In this document: piece after piece, positions 48,727 through 56,743 of the stretch | How positions within the stretch are numbered: the stretch's first letter is position 1 | Layout of the letters: the number at the start of each line of letters is the position of its first letter | Assembly (NCBI RefSeq): GCF_022921075.1 | Contig: NZ_CP095050.1 | Span: forward strand, 2,046,001 to 2,110,000 | Length of the DNA stretch: 64,000 nucleotides | Direction of reading: 5' to 3' | Source: Hymenobacter sp. 5317J-9 | GTDB taxonomy: Bacteria > Bacteroidota > Bacteroidia > Cytophagales > Hymenobacteraceae | Position numbers and translations under genes: made by a program | The notes under the pieces: generated by a model | The model's database searches: none | Seen by the model: the letters and a program-made list of their open reading frames with translations, nothing else | What the model was told of the DNA's origin: nothing

Positions 48727-49230
48727 CTAGCCGGCCCGCTTGCCCAGCTCCACGGCCTGCAGCTCCACCACCCGGCCGGCCTCGATGCCGAAGCGCAGCA
48801 GCGTGCGCACCTGGTGGAAGCCGTGCCGCCCGGCCGCGCCCGGATTCAGGTGCAGCAGGCCCAGCTTTTTATCCGGCATCACGCGCAAAATGTGGGAGTG
48901 GCCGGTGATGAACAGGCCCGGCCGTGCCTCGGCCAGCAGGGGCCGGGCGGCGGGCGCGTAGTGCCCCGGGTAGCCGCCAATGTGCGTCATTAATACCCGA
49001 AGGCCTTCGACTTCAAACTGTTGCACCAGGGGTTGAGTGCGGCGCACGTCCGTGCCGTCGATATTGCCGTACACGCCCCGAAAGCGCGGCGCCAAGGCCT
49101 GCAGTTCGTCCACCACGCGGGCATCGCCAAAGTCTCCGGCGTGCCATATTTCGTCGCAGCCGCGCAGATGATGCGCAATTCGCTCGTCGAAGTAGCCGTG
49201 GGTGTCGGAAAGCAGGCCAATGCGTGTCAT
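48727..49230 (-). CDS. YfcE/MJ0936-type metallophosphoesterase
   Basis: The protein has 167 residues. Motifs: LLSDTHGYFDERI (DxH), EIWHAGDFGDARVVDEL (GD), VYGNIDGTDVRR (GNxD), HIGGYPGH and FITGHSHILRV (GHxH), as in calcineurin-like PF12850 enzymes. It probably hydrolyses phosphodiesters with Mn2+ or Ni2+. It starts 4 bp from a CATCTTTG box on the minus strand, so the mRNA may be leaderless. Confidence 0.9.
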   Translation of the reverse strand: MTRIGLLSDTHGYFDERIAHHLRGCDEIWHAGDFGDARVVDELQALAPRFRGVYGNIDGTDVRRTQPLVQQFEVEGLRVLMTHIGGYPGHYAPAARPLLAEARPGLFITGHSHILRVMPDKKLGLLHLNPGAAGRHGFHQVRTLLRFGIEAGRVVELQAVELGKRAG

Positions 49231-49234
49231 GCCG

Positions 49235-49242
49235 CAAAGATG
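49235..49242 (-). promoter_or_regulatory. -7-like box (CATCTTTG), leaderless type
   Basis: On the minus strand CATCTTTG-CGGC-ATG; the same 15 bases precede menC (59138-59152). The first base departs from the TAnnTTTG consensus. Confidence 0.5.
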
Positions 49243-49366
49243 CAGCGCTCCGGCAAATCGGCCGGGCCCCGTATCTTGCGCCCGCTGCCCAAAGCATCCC
49301 TCTCAATTTCTTTCTGATTTCGGCGGCCCCGTTGCCCGTTATCGTTTCCCCAAGCCGCTTTTCCCG

Positions 49367-50071
49367 ATGAATATTTTCATCAACGACATCCCGCTGGTCA
49401 TCAAAAAACTCAGCGAGAAAGTGTACAAGCACAAGTTCGACCTAGTGCTCAATCCCGACGATGACTTCACGTCGAAAGACTTGGTGGGCGACGTGCTGGT
49501 GAAAGACGCCGGCCCGCTGTTCATCGACCGCCTCCTGCGCCTGATGGAGGTGAAAAAGCTCAAAAAGCTGAAGTCGCTGACCATGCTGGTCAAAAAGAAA
49601 AAGCACGTCATCCTGCACCTCAAAGACCAGTTCAAAATTGCCAAAGCCGGCGGCGGATTGGTGGTGAAAGGCGACCAGGTGCTCATGATTTACCGCCTCG
49701 GCAAGTGGGACCTGCCCAAGGGCAAGCTCAAAAGCGACGAGGACACGGCCGCCGGCGCCCTGCGCGAGGTGGAAGAAGAAACGAACATCAAGCTCGAACT
49801 GGGCGAAAAGCTGCCCAGCACCTGGCACAGCTATGCCTACAAGGGCAACAAGATGCTGAAAAAGACCAATTGGTACCTCATGAAGTGTCTCGACGACAGC
49901 CTCATGAAGCCCCAAACCGAGGAGTACATCGAGGAAGTGCGCTGGATGTCGCCGCAGGAAGCCCTGGCCAAGCTTGAAGATTCCTACGCTTCCATTGCGC
50001 TGGTGGTGCGGTATTATCTCAGCCATATGACTGGGAAACAAGCCAAAGAGGCCTCCGCCACCGGAAAATAG
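49367..50071 (+). CDS. Nudix hydrolase with an unusual N-terminal domain
   Basis: The protein has 234 residues from the ATG at 49367. Residues 1-95 are a basic, helical or mixed domain (MNIFINDIPLVIKKLSEKV... VKKLKKLKSLTMLVKKKKHVILHLK) not part of the catalytic fold. The Nudix part (about 100-215) has the box GKLKSDEDTAAGALREVEEETNI: all catalytic Glu are present, but the usual Gly near the end is Asn. TNWYLMKCLDD and YIEEVRWMSPQEAL follow. It may use RNA caps or nucleotide derivatives; the substrate is unknown. Confidence 0.83.
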   Translation: MNIFINDIPLVIKKLSEKVYKHKFDLVLNPDDDFTSKDLVGDVLVKDAGPLFIDRLLRLMEVKKLKKLKSLTMLVKKKKHVILHLKDQFKIAKAGGGLVVKGDQVLMIYRLGKWDLPKGKLKSDEDTAAGALREVEEETNIKLELGEKLPSTWHSYAYKGNKMLKKTNWYLMKCLDDSLMKPQTEEYIEEVRWMSPQEALAKLEDSYASIALVVRYYLSHMTGKQAKEASATGK

Positions 50072-50087
50072 CAGTATATTGCGGTCT

Positions 50088-50570
50088 ATGCGACCGATTC
50101 TGGCAGGGCTATTGGCTACGATGATGGGAGTGGGTGCTTGTTCGGGCTCGCACGAGCCGGGGCACGCCACACTGTCGCGGGCTCCGGCGGCCCGGCCGGC
50201 CCAGCCGGGTGTCGACGTGCCCGCTCTGCTCAGCCTGAATATTGATGAGATGACCGCGCGGGTGGGGCCGCTGCTGCCCGTGCCAACCGGCTTTGTGGAC
50301 CCCACCGTCACCTCCCAAAGCCAACGCAGCGGCCCCATCGACTCGATTGCCCTGTTCCGGAGCCGCGGGCTGGCCATGGTGGTGGCCTACGACAGCCGCT
50401 CGCGCGAGGTGAACGACCTGTTGCTGCTGGGCAGCAACGAAAGCGACCTCATGAACCGCGCCCGATTGCAGCTCGGGGCCGACCGCTACCTGGTGCTGCC
50501 GGTATTTCAGGAGCGGCGGCCCACCCAGCTGATGGGCCTGCGGGTGCTGCCCGTGGCCCTCAATCAGTAG
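50088..50570 (+). CDS. putative lipoprotein of unknown function
   Basis: The protein has 160 residues from the ATG at 50088. A short signal ends in the lipobox GVGAC (Cys near 18). A Ser/Pro/Ala linker leads to a small sheet domain: VGPLLPVPTGFVDPTVTSQ, SIALFRSRGLAMVVAYDSRSREVNDLLLLGSNESDLMNRARLQLGADRYLVLPVFQERRPTQLMGLRVLPV. This looks like a surface-facing or periplasmic module. A TATATTG box lies 6 bp before the ATG. No family is recognised. Confidence 0.6.
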   Translation: MRPILAGLLATMMGVGACSGSHEPGHATLSRAPAARPAQPGVDVPALLSLNIDEMTARVGPLLPVPTGFVDPTVTSQSQRSGPIDSIALFRSRGLAMVVAYDSRSREVNDLLLLGSNESDLMNRARLQLGADRYLVLPVFQERRPTQLMGLRVLPVALNQ

Positions 50571-50584
50571 GGCGCCGGCAGGAA

Positions 50585-51052
50585 TTAGCTGCCGAGCGGT
50601 GGCATGGGGTAAGGCAGAAACGCATCCACATTGCCCCCGAAGCGGTGAATGTCGCGGATGATGGTGCTGCTCACCGCTCCCAGGGCGGGTGAGGTGAGCA
50701 AAAACACGGTTTCCAGGTCGGGATTGACGTGCTGATTGCCGTAGGCAATGGGCTTTTCGTATTCGAAATCGGGGCTGTTGCGCAGGCCGCGCAGCAGGTA
50801 GCGGGCACCCGTCTCGCGGGCAAATTCTGCGGTGAGACCCTTGAACGTGCGCACCGAGACGCGGGGCTCGTGCTCGAACACCCCCGCGATGAGGCCCACC
50901 ATCTGCTCCACGGGCAGGTAGCGCTGCTTGCTGCTGTTGGTGCCAATGGCCACTATCACCTCGTCGAAAAGCTGTACGCCGCGCTGCACCACGTCGAGGT
51001 GCCCGTTGGTGAAGGGGTCGAAGGAGCCGGGGAAAATGGCGATGCGGGGCAT
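50585..51052 (-). CDS. coaD: pantetheine-phosphate adenylyltransferase
   Basis: The protein has 155 residues from the ATG at 51052. The nucleotidyltransferase fold shows IAIFPGSFDPFTNGHLDVVQRG with the TxGH-type motif (TNGH), VAIGTNSSKQ, RYLLRGLRNSPDFEYE and LLTSPALGAVSSTIIRDIHRFGG (SSTxIR). It transfers AMP to 4'-phosphopantetheine, the penultimate step of coenzyme A synthesis. The DUF3822 gene lies 16 bp upstream on the same strand, a pair found across Bacteroidota. Confidence 0.95.
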   Translation of the reverse strand: MPRIAIFPGSFDPFTNGHLDVVQRGVQLFDEVIVAIGTNSSKQRYLPVEQMVGLIAGVFEHEPRVSVRTFKGLTAEFARETGARYLLRGLRNSPDFEYEKPIAYGNQHVNPDLETVFLLTSPALGAVSSTIIRDIHRFGGNVDAFLPYPMPPLGS

Positions 51053-51068
51053 GGGAATCAGGTAGGGT

Positions 51069-51944
51069 TCAGCAAAAATGCAGGCTGAACAGGTCGAAAT
51101 ACCGGTACTCGAACACATCGTTGAGGCGGTAGCTGTACTGCACGTTGCCGGGGCGCGGGCCGAAGCGTACGTTGCGCACATAGGTGCGCAGCAGACTGAA
51201 AATAGCCGAGTCGGGCATGAGCTCGCCCCACACGGTTACCTCGTCCTGGTCGGGGTCGAGGTGCAGCTCCTGCATCACGAGGATGGTGTAGTACACCACG
51301 TCCTCGGCCGTGGTGCAGGAAAACACATTGCAATATTCCAGGTGCTGGCCCAGCACCACCAGCGTCAGTTCCTGGGGGCCGGGGTTGAGGTAGAGGCGGC
51401 GCGGAGCCGCGGCCCCGCGCTGGTGCACCAGGCCGGCCAGCAGGGTGCTGGTGTGGTGCAGCAGGCGGCCGCTGGCGCCGTGCGTGGCCGCCAGCCAGTC
51501 GGCCTGGCGCGCGTCGGCCGCAAACACGTTCACCAGCTCCAGGCCCGGGTGGGTGGTGTGGCGCACGGTTTCGGCGGGGGAGGGGGCATGGTGCAGGCGC
51601 AGGGCCGCTTCTTCGTCGCCGGGCCGGAACAGGGGCGCGGGCAGCAGGGTGAAGCCGCGGCCCGTGACGGCGAGGCGCACGGCATTCCAGCCGCGCTGGC
51701 CCAGGCAGTCGTGCTGCACGGCCAGCGCCTCCAGCCCGCCGGCGGCCAGCGCATGCTCTTCCAGCAGCACAAACTTGTGCCGCTCCACGTCGACGGCGGC
51801 CAGCTGCAGGCGCGTGGGGCTGGCCATCGAGTAGAGGTTATAGGCCCCCAGGTTGGCGGGGTCGAAGGTTTCGTCGCGCAGGCGCAGCAGGGCGCCGGAC
51901 GTGGCCGCCGAAGCGGAAGAAGCAGAAGAAACGGAGGCAGGCAC
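51069..51944 (-). CDS. DUF3822 protein
   Basis: The protein has 291 residues. After a Ser/Ala N-terminal leader, the DUF3822 pattern is visible: LRDETFDPANLGAYNLYSMASPTRLQLAAVD, VTGRGFTLLPAPLFRPGDEEAALRLHH, LYLNPGPQELTLVVLGQHLEYCNVFSCTTAEDVVYYTILVMQELHLDPDQDEVTVWGEL. The family has an actin-like ATPase resemblance and unknown role. It is coupled to coaD (16 bp). In other Bacteroidota an rsmD methyltransferase gene often lies between the two; here it does not. Confidence 0.82.
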   Translation of the reverse strand: MPASVSSASSASAATSGALLRLRDETFDPANLGAYNLYSMASPTRLQLAAVDVERHKFVLLEEHALAAGGLEALAVQHDCLGQRGWNAVRLAVTGRGFTLLPAPLFRPGDEEAALRLHHAPSPAETVRHTTHPGLELVNVFAADARQADWLAATHGASGRLLHHTSTLLAGLVHQRGAAAPRRLYLNPGPQELTLVVLGQHLEYCNVFSCTTAEDVVYYTILVMQELHLDPDQDEVTVWGELMPDSAIFSLLRTYVRNVRFGPRPGNVQYSYRLNDVFEYRYFDLFSLHFC

Positions 51945-52151
51945 GAATTCGAAGCGAAACAGGCCCAGTGGCCGGGGCTAAAGATAACGCTTCGGCTGCT
52001 GCCGAAGACAGAATGCGCGCAGAAGAATCCGGAAAGTAGCCGTCATCTGGCGCGCAGAACCTGGGCTCAGTCGTGTGCTCGGCAACTGTGCAAAGCAGGT
52101 GCTGCCGTCACGCGTGTAGGATAGCAGATGGCGTCGGTGCACCGGCTTAGC

Positions 52152-52655
52152 TCACACGAAGCGCACTTGCGGCACAAACACGTCGTCGGTGCTGAGAATG
52201 TGCTGCAGCACGGGGTGCACCTGGGCCGGGGGCAATTGCAGCAGCTGCCGCGGCGTGAGCCAGGCCAGGTCGACGAGCAATTGCTGGTCGGTGGCGTGCT
52301 CGGGGTCGTGGCCGAGCTGGGGCTGGGCCGCGCCGTCGGCCAGCACTTCAAAAAACAGCTCCAGCGCCTGCAGCTTGTCGGTGCTGAATTCGTGCAGGTG
52401 CAAAAACCGGCCTACCTGCACCGTAAGGCCGGTTTCTTCGTGAAACTCGCGGACGAGCGCCGCCTTCAGGCTTTCACCAAACTGCCAGCCACCGCCGGGC
52501 GGCGACCAGAAGGGGGCGCCGTGGGGCAGCAGGCCCCGGTGGCCCGCCAGCAGCAGGGCCCCGTCGCGGAGCAGCAGCCCACCTGCTCGCACCCGCACGC
52601 GGCCCGCATAGGCGGCCAGCAGGGCATCGGGGGAGGAGGGAGTAGAATCGAACAT
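52152..52655 (-). CDS. Nudix hydrolase
   Basis: The protein has 167 residues. The Nudix box GGGWQFGESLKAALVREFHEETGL matches the consensus well, and the preceding LLAGHRGLLPHGAPFWSPPGGG forms the entry strand. FLHLHEFSTDKLQALELFFEVLADG follows. It is of the ADP-ribose pyrophosphatase/MutT-like type; the substrate cannot be told. The 207 bp before the DUF3822 gene (51945-52151) shows no feature I can support. Confidence 0.87.
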   Translation of the reverse strand: MFDSTPSSPDALLAAYAGRVRVRAGGLLLRDGALLLAGHRGLLPHGAPFWSPPGGGWQFGESLKAALVREFHEETGLTVQVGRFLHLHEFSTDKLQALELFFEVLADGAAQPQLGHDPEHATDQQLLVDLAWLTPRQLLQLPPAQVHPVLQHILSTDDVFVPQVRFV

Positions 52656-52774
52656 GGGTGTGGGGTGGTGCGGGGCGTGTTCGAGTGGCAGGAGCGCCTT
52701 CGTGTACGGCTAACGCCGGGCAAACGACATTGTTTTGAGCCCCACCCTAAAATAGTAGGCCCGACAGTGACGCG

Positions 52775-53359
52775 CTAGGTGGTGTGGCGGCGCTGACGCC
52801 AGCGCCGCAGCCGGCTCAGAATGACGCCGACGAGCACCACCACCAGCCCCGCGGCCAGCAGTGGCAGCAGCAGCGTAAGCACCACTCCACCCACGGCCAC
52901 GGTGTTTTCCACGGTGGCCAGCACGGGATTGGCCAGGCCGCCCGTGGTGGCGGTGGAGGCGCCGCGCAGTAGGGCGGTGCCGGTTTGCACCAGGCCCGCC
53001 GTGCCGCCTCCCACCAGCACGCCCAGCGTCCAGCGCAGGGTGGGGTCGAGGTGGGGCAGGGCAGAAGTCATGAGGATGGTACCGGCCACGAACGACGCTG
53101 GGGTGGTGAGGGTGTCGAGCAAGTGGTCGACCACCGGAATGTAATAACCGGCTATTTCGGCTAGCGTGGCCACGGCCAGCGTGAGCAGGGCCGCCCAACT
53201 CCCCAACCACGCAAACCCCGCCGCAGGCGTGAGGTAGCCCGTGTGATACGCCAGGCTGGCCGCTAGCAGCGGCACAAATACCCGAAAGCCGCTACACGCC
53301 GCCAGGCCCACTCCCAGCGCCAGGGCCACCCCATACTGCATTGCCGAAACGTGTTCCAT
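52775..53359 (-). CDS. DUF4126 membrane protein
   Basis: The protein has 194 residues with about six membrane segments. The DUF4126 hallmark is GVALALGVGLAACSGFRVFVPLLAASLAYHTGYLTPAAGFAWLGSWAALLTLAVATLAEIAGYYIPVVDHLLDTLTTPASFVAGTILMTSALP, followed by GVLVGGGTAGLVQTGTALLRGASTATTGGLANPVLATVEN. The tail is basic (RLRRWRQRRHTT). Function unknown. An ATG at 53341 (MQYGVAL) is an alternative start. Confidence 0.85.
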   Translation of the reverse strand: MEHVSAMQYGVALALGVGLAACSGFRVFVPLLAASLAYHTGYLTPAAGFAWLGSWAALLTLAVATLAEIAGYYIPVVDHLLDTLTTPASFVAGTILMTSALPHLDPTLRWTLGVLVGGGTAGLVQTGTALLRGASTATTGGLANPVLATVENTVAVGGVVLTLLLPLLAAGLVVVLVGVILSRLRRWRQRRHTT

Positions 53360-53417
53360 GAAGCAAATAGGTTAAATGCGAAATGCACCGGGCAAAGCGG
53401 GCAGGGCCACTAGCCAG

Positions 53418-53425
53418 TACCTTTG
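53418..53425 (+). promoter_or_regulatory. -7 promoter box (TACCTTTG)
   Basis: A perfect TAnnTTTG match about 140 bp before the thioesterase GTG. The long leader contains no other feature I can name. Confidence 0.4.
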
Positions 53426-53566
53426 CCCGGTGCGGGCTTCCTGTGCCACCACAACACTCGCAAGGCGCTTTTGGAGTATTAAGAAGTTCTAGGGCTTATG
53501 CGAAAGTACAAGCCCGTACAAAACCGTGGCCGTCCATTTTTCTTCAAGCAAACATAACCGATTCCC

Positions 53567-54010
53567 GTGTCCCTCAATCCTTTCGAACCTACTACTGCCG
53601 CCCCCGACCTCGAAGCCCGCATCCGTCGCAAACTCACGCGCCAGCGCTTCATGCACCTCATCGGGGCCGACTTGACGGTGATAACCCCGGGCCGGGTAGA
53701 GGCCGAACTCATCTTGGGCGAGCAGCACCAGCAGCAGCGCGGCTTTGCCCACGGCGGCCTCATCGCCACCATGGCCGATTTGGTGGCCGGCTTTGCCGGC
53801 GTCACGCTCATTCCCGACGACCACAGCCTGGTGACTTCCGACCTGAAAATTTCTTACCTGCACCCCGGCGTGGGGCAGAAATTAAAAGCCATCGGTTGGG
53901 TGTTGAAAGCCGGGCGCCGCCTTCAGTTTTGCGAAGCAGAGGTGTGGTGCGACGACCTGCTCATTGCCAAAGCCAGCGGCACCATGGTGGTGATTGAACC
54001 ACAGAGCTAG
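53567..54010 (+). CDS. PaaI-type hotdog thioesterase
   Basis: The protein has 147 residues from the GTG at 53567. The hotdog core shows RFMHLIGADLTVITPGRVEAELILGEQHQQQRGFAHGGLIATMADLVAGFAG with the HGG motif and the catalytic Asp after it, then SLVTSDLKISYLHPGVGQKLKAIGWVLKAGRRLQFCEAEVW. It is related to but distinct from the MenI-like protein at 19489-19920. Acyl-CoA substrate is unknown. The helicase gene follows 59 bp later. Confidence 0.87.
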   Translation: MSLNPFEPTTAAPDLEARIRRKLTRQRFMHLIGADLTVITPGRVEAELILGEQHQQQRGFAHGGLIATMADLVAGFAGVTLIPDDHSLVTSDLKISYLHPGVGQKLKAIGWVLKAGRRLQFCEAEVWCDDLLIAKASGTMVVIEPQS

Positions 54011-54069
54011 ATGAAGCCATCATCTCGCATTCGCGGCTAGCATTTCATTTTTAGCAGCTACAAGCATCC

Positions 54070-55500
54070 ATGCTCTCCCTCCGCACCCCCTCGGTCCGCG
54101 ACTATTTCCCCTACGAACCCACCGAGGACCAGGCGCAGCTGTTCACGCAGCTCGACGCTTTTTTGAAAGACCAACTGCCGGGGCGCAAGATTTTTGTGTT
54201 GCGCGGCTACGCCGGCACCGGCAAAACCACCGTGGTAAGCGCCCTGGTGCAGTGGCTGCACAAGTTGCAGCGCAAGTACACGCTCATGGCACCCACCGGC
54301 CGCGCCGCCAAGGTGATGGCGGGCTACGCCGGCGTGCCGGCCAGCACCATTCACAAGAAAATCTACCGCCAAACGTCGGGCGCGCCTTCTGAGCGGCTCA
54401 ACTTCCAGCGCCAGCCCAACCGGACGGAGCAAACGCTGTACATCGTGGACGAGGCCTCGATGATATCGGACGAGAAAGCGTTTGGCGAAAACGGTTTGCT
54501 CGATGATTTGATGGGCTTTGTGTTTGAGAAAACCAGCAACAAGCTGCTGCTCATCGGCGATACGGCGCAGCTGCCGCCCGTGGGCCAGCTCCTGAGCCCG
54601 GCCCTCGACCCCGATTTGCTGGCGCACCGCTTCCGGGCCACGGTGGGCAGCGTGGAGCTGCGCCAGGTGATGCGCCAGGCCCAGCAGTCGGGCATCTTGG
54701 TGAACGCCACGGAGCTGCGCGAGGAGCTGCGCGAGGAGGCCCCTAACATTCAGCTGCATACCAAGGGCTTTCGCGACATTTTTAAGATGGGCGGCGACAA
54801 GCTGGAGGACGGCCTGCGCTGGGCCTACCGCAACTTCGGGCACGAAAACACCACCATCATCTGCCGTTCCAACCGCAACGCCAACCAATATAACCAGCTC
54901 ATTCGGCGGGCGTTGTTTGATGCGGAGGAGGAGATTGAGGGCGGCGACTACCTGATGGTGGTGCGCAACAACTACTTCTGGCTGCCCAAAGACTCCGAAA
55001 TCGGCTTCCTGGCCAACGGCGACTTTCTGGAAATCCGCAAGGTCATCCGGCGGGAGGAGATGTACGGCTTCCACTTTGCGCAGGCCCACGTGCGCCTCGT
55101 GGACTATCCCGACGAGCCCGAAATCGAAGTTAAGCTGCTGCTCGACACCCTGCACACCGAAAGCCCGGCCCTGCCCTCCGACCGCAACAACGCCCTGTAT
55201 ATGGCCGTGAGCGAAGACTACGCCCACCTCAAAACCAAGGCCGAGCGCTACAAGGAAATGCGCAAAGACCCGTACCTGAACGCCTTGCAGGTGAAGTTTG
55301 CCTACGCCCTCACCTGCCACAAGGCGCAGGGCGGGCAGTGGCAGGCTGTGTTTGTCGACCACGGTTTTCTGAAACCCGACGAGCCGCTGGCGGGCGAGTT
55401 TGCGCGCTGGCTGTACACGGCCATCACGCGCGCCTCGGAGCGGCTTTTTTTGCTCAATTTCCAGCAAAAGCTCATCAGCGACCCCGTGGAGGAGGAATAG
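54070..55500 (+). CDS. RecD-like/Pif1-like SF1B DNA helicase
   Basis: The protein has 476 residues. Motif I is VLRGYAGTGKTT (about 44-55), motif Ia APTGRAAKVM, motif II IVDEASMISDE (about 130), motif III LLLIGDTAQLPPVG, motif V/VI near CHKAQGGQWQAVFVDHG and RWLYTAITRASERLFLL. It is an AAA_30 plus UvrD_C_2 layout, as in Dda/RecD2-type helicases of Bacteroidota. It unwinds DNA 5' to 3' in relatives. It is not linked to RecBC here, so it acts outside RecBCD. Confidence 0.9.
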   Translation: MLSLRTPSVRDYFPYEPTEDQAQLFTQLDAFLKDQLPGRKIFVLRGYAGTGKTTVVSALVQWLHKLQRKYTLMAPTGRAAKVMAGYAGVPASTIHKKIYRQTSGAPSERLNFQRQPNRTEQTLYIVDEASMISDEKAFGENGLLDDLMGFVFEKTSNKLLLIGDTAQLPPVGQLLSPALDPDLLAHRFRATVGSVELRQVMRQAQQSGILVNATELREELREEAPNIQLHTKGFRDIFKMGGDKLEDGLRWAYRNFGHENTTIICRSNRNANQYNQLIRRALFDAEEEIEGGDYLMVVRNNYFWLPKDSEIGFLANGDFLEIRKVIRREEMYGFHFAQAHVRLVDYPDEPEIEVKLLLDTLHTESPALPSDRNNALYMAVSEDYAHLKTKAERYKEMRKDPYLNALQVKFAYALTCHKAQGGQWQAVFVDHGFLKPDEPLAGEFARWLYTAITRASERLFLLNFQQKLISDPVEEE

Positions 55501-55620
55501 TGTCGGCGGTTTTTGTTCTGCTTTTCAGTGGTTTAGATGCTGGATGGAATGAAATGGCCCAGCGGCGGGTTCCTTTAACTTCATGGGTTCTTCAGAGGCG
55601 GCCTCTAGTTTGGTCGTAAA

Positions 55621-55651
55621 TTTGTGAGTCCCTGCGAAACCGCTAAATTTG
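55621..55651 (+). promoter_or_regulatory. Bacteroidota-type promoter with a second overlapping -7 box
   Basis: TTTG at 55621-55624, 19 bp, then TAAATTTG at 55644-55651 forms one full promoter. The TTTG itself ends another TAAATTTG (55617-55624), so two start sites 27 bp apart are possible. The ATG at 55696 is 44 bp downstream. Confidence 0.65.
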
Positions 55652-55695
55652 TTATAACCCAACCCTTCTCAACCAATCGTAAAAAGCCTCAACTC

Positions 55696-56226
55696 ATGAA
55701 AAAAACCTTGCTCCTCGCCCTGAGCCTGACGGCTGCCGCCCTCTCGGCACAAGCCCAGGCGCCGGCCGCCAAAGCTGGCCAGACGGCCGGCCCCGCCATC
55801 ACGTTCGAAGAGTCGAAATATGACTTCGGTTCTGTCGTGCAGGGCGGCACCGTGGACCACACCTTCAAGTTCAAGAACACCGGCACCGCGCCCCTCATCA
55901 TCTCCAACATTGGCGTGAGCTGCGGCTGCACCACCCCGGAGTGGACCAAAGACCCCGTGGCTCCCGGCAAAACCGGCACCATCTCGGCCCACTTCAACTC
56001 GACCGGCAAAATGGGCATGCAGAACAAAGTGCTGACCATTGAGTCGAACGCCACCGCCGGTGCCGCCACCGTGTCGCTGGTAGGCGAAGTGAAAGACCCC
56101 ACCGTGGCCTCGAACGCCGCTCCGGCCATGAAAGTAGAAGCCTCAGGCGGCGCCTCGGTGCGCCCCGAAGCCAAAAAAGTGAAAGAGAAAGCCGGCGACA
56201 CCAAGGTGAAAGCCAAAGTGAAGTAA
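55696..56226 (+). CDS. DUF1573 periplasmic protein
   Basis: The protein has 176 residues. A signal peptide (MKKTLLLALSLTAAALSAQAQ) precedes a DUF1573 Ig-like domain (about 35-140): ITFEESKYDFGSVVQGGTVDHTFKFKNTGTAPLIISNIGVSCGCTTPEWTKDPVAPGKTGTISAHFNSTGKMG. The Cys pair SCGCT is the family hallmark. The tail is Lys/Val-rich (KKVKEKAGDTKVKAKVK). It is common in Bacteroidota, and its role is unknown. It has a good promoter and terminator, so it is a single transcription unit. Confidence 0.88.
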   Translation: MKKTLLLALSLTAAALSAQAQAPAAKAGQTAGPAITFEESKYDFGSVVQGGTVDHTFKFKNTGTAPLIISNIGVSCGCTTPEWTKDPVAPGKTGTISAHFNSTGKMGMQNKVLTIESNATAGAATVSLVGEVKDPTVASNAAPAMKVEASGGASVRPEAKKVKEKAGDTKVKAKVK

Positions 56227-56243
56227 TCTTCGCGCTGAATAAT

Positions 56244-56281
56244 AAAAAGGGCGGCCCGCATCAGCAGGCCGCCCTTTTTTT
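56244..56281. terminator. Rho-independent terminator after the DUF1573 gene
   Basis: AAAAAGGGCGGCC and GGCCGCCCTTTTTTT arms around a 9-nt loop; strong on both strands between convergent genes. Confidence 0.9.
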
Positions 56282-56305
56282 GTGCGCTACGGTCGGGCCG
56301 GCGGC

Positions 56306-56683
56306 CTACAGCTCGCGCACGGCCAGCACCAAGCTCAGCCAGCCGGCCACAAACAGCAGCCCGCCGAGGGGGGCCACCGCGCCCAGCTTGGTGATGCCCG
56401 TGAAGCACAGCGTGTAGAGCGAGCCGCTGAACAGCACAATGCCGCCCAGCCACAGCCAGCCGGTGGTGCCCAGGCTGCGCAGCTCGGGGCGGGCGGCCCA
56501 GAGCACACCCACCGCCACCATGGCCAGCACGTGGTAGAACTGGTAGCGCACGGCGGTTTCGAAAGTGTCGAGGCGGCCGGCTTTGGCCAGCGTGTCGTGC
56601 AGGGCGTGGGCCCCGAAGGCGCCAATGGCCACGCCCAGGGCGCCAAACACGCCGGCGAGTTGCAACAGAAGTCGAGCAGTCAT
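56306..56683 (-). CDS. DUF423 (YwdK-like) membrane protein
   Basis: The protein has 125 residues from the ATG at 56683. DUF423 pattern: MTARLLLQLAGVFGALGVAIGAFGAHALHDTLAKAGRLDTFETAVRYQFYHVLAMVAVGVLW, then LWLGGIVLFSGSLYTLCFTGITKLGAVAPLGGLLFVAGWLSLV. Four membrane segments. Function unknown. A perfect TACCTTTG box (56715-56722) lies 31 bp before the ATG. Confidence 0.9.
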   Translation of the reverse strand: MTARLLLQLAGVFGALGVAIGAFGAHALHDTLAKAGRLDTFETAVRYQFYHVLAMVAVGVLWAARPELRSLGTTGWLWLGGIVLFSGSLYTLCFTGITKLGAVAPLGGLLFVAGWLSLVLAVREL

Positions 56684-56714
56684 AACAGAGCAAAAAGGTA
56701 AGCAGAACGAGCCG

Positions 56715-56722
56715 CAAAGGTA
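56715..56722 (-). promoter_or_regulatory. -7 promoter box of the DUF423 gene (TACCTTTG)
   Basis: A perfect TAnnTTTG match on the minus strand, 31 bp before the ATG at 56683. Confidence 0.55.
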
Positions 56723-56743
56723 CACCGGGCCGCCGGCGCGAAC

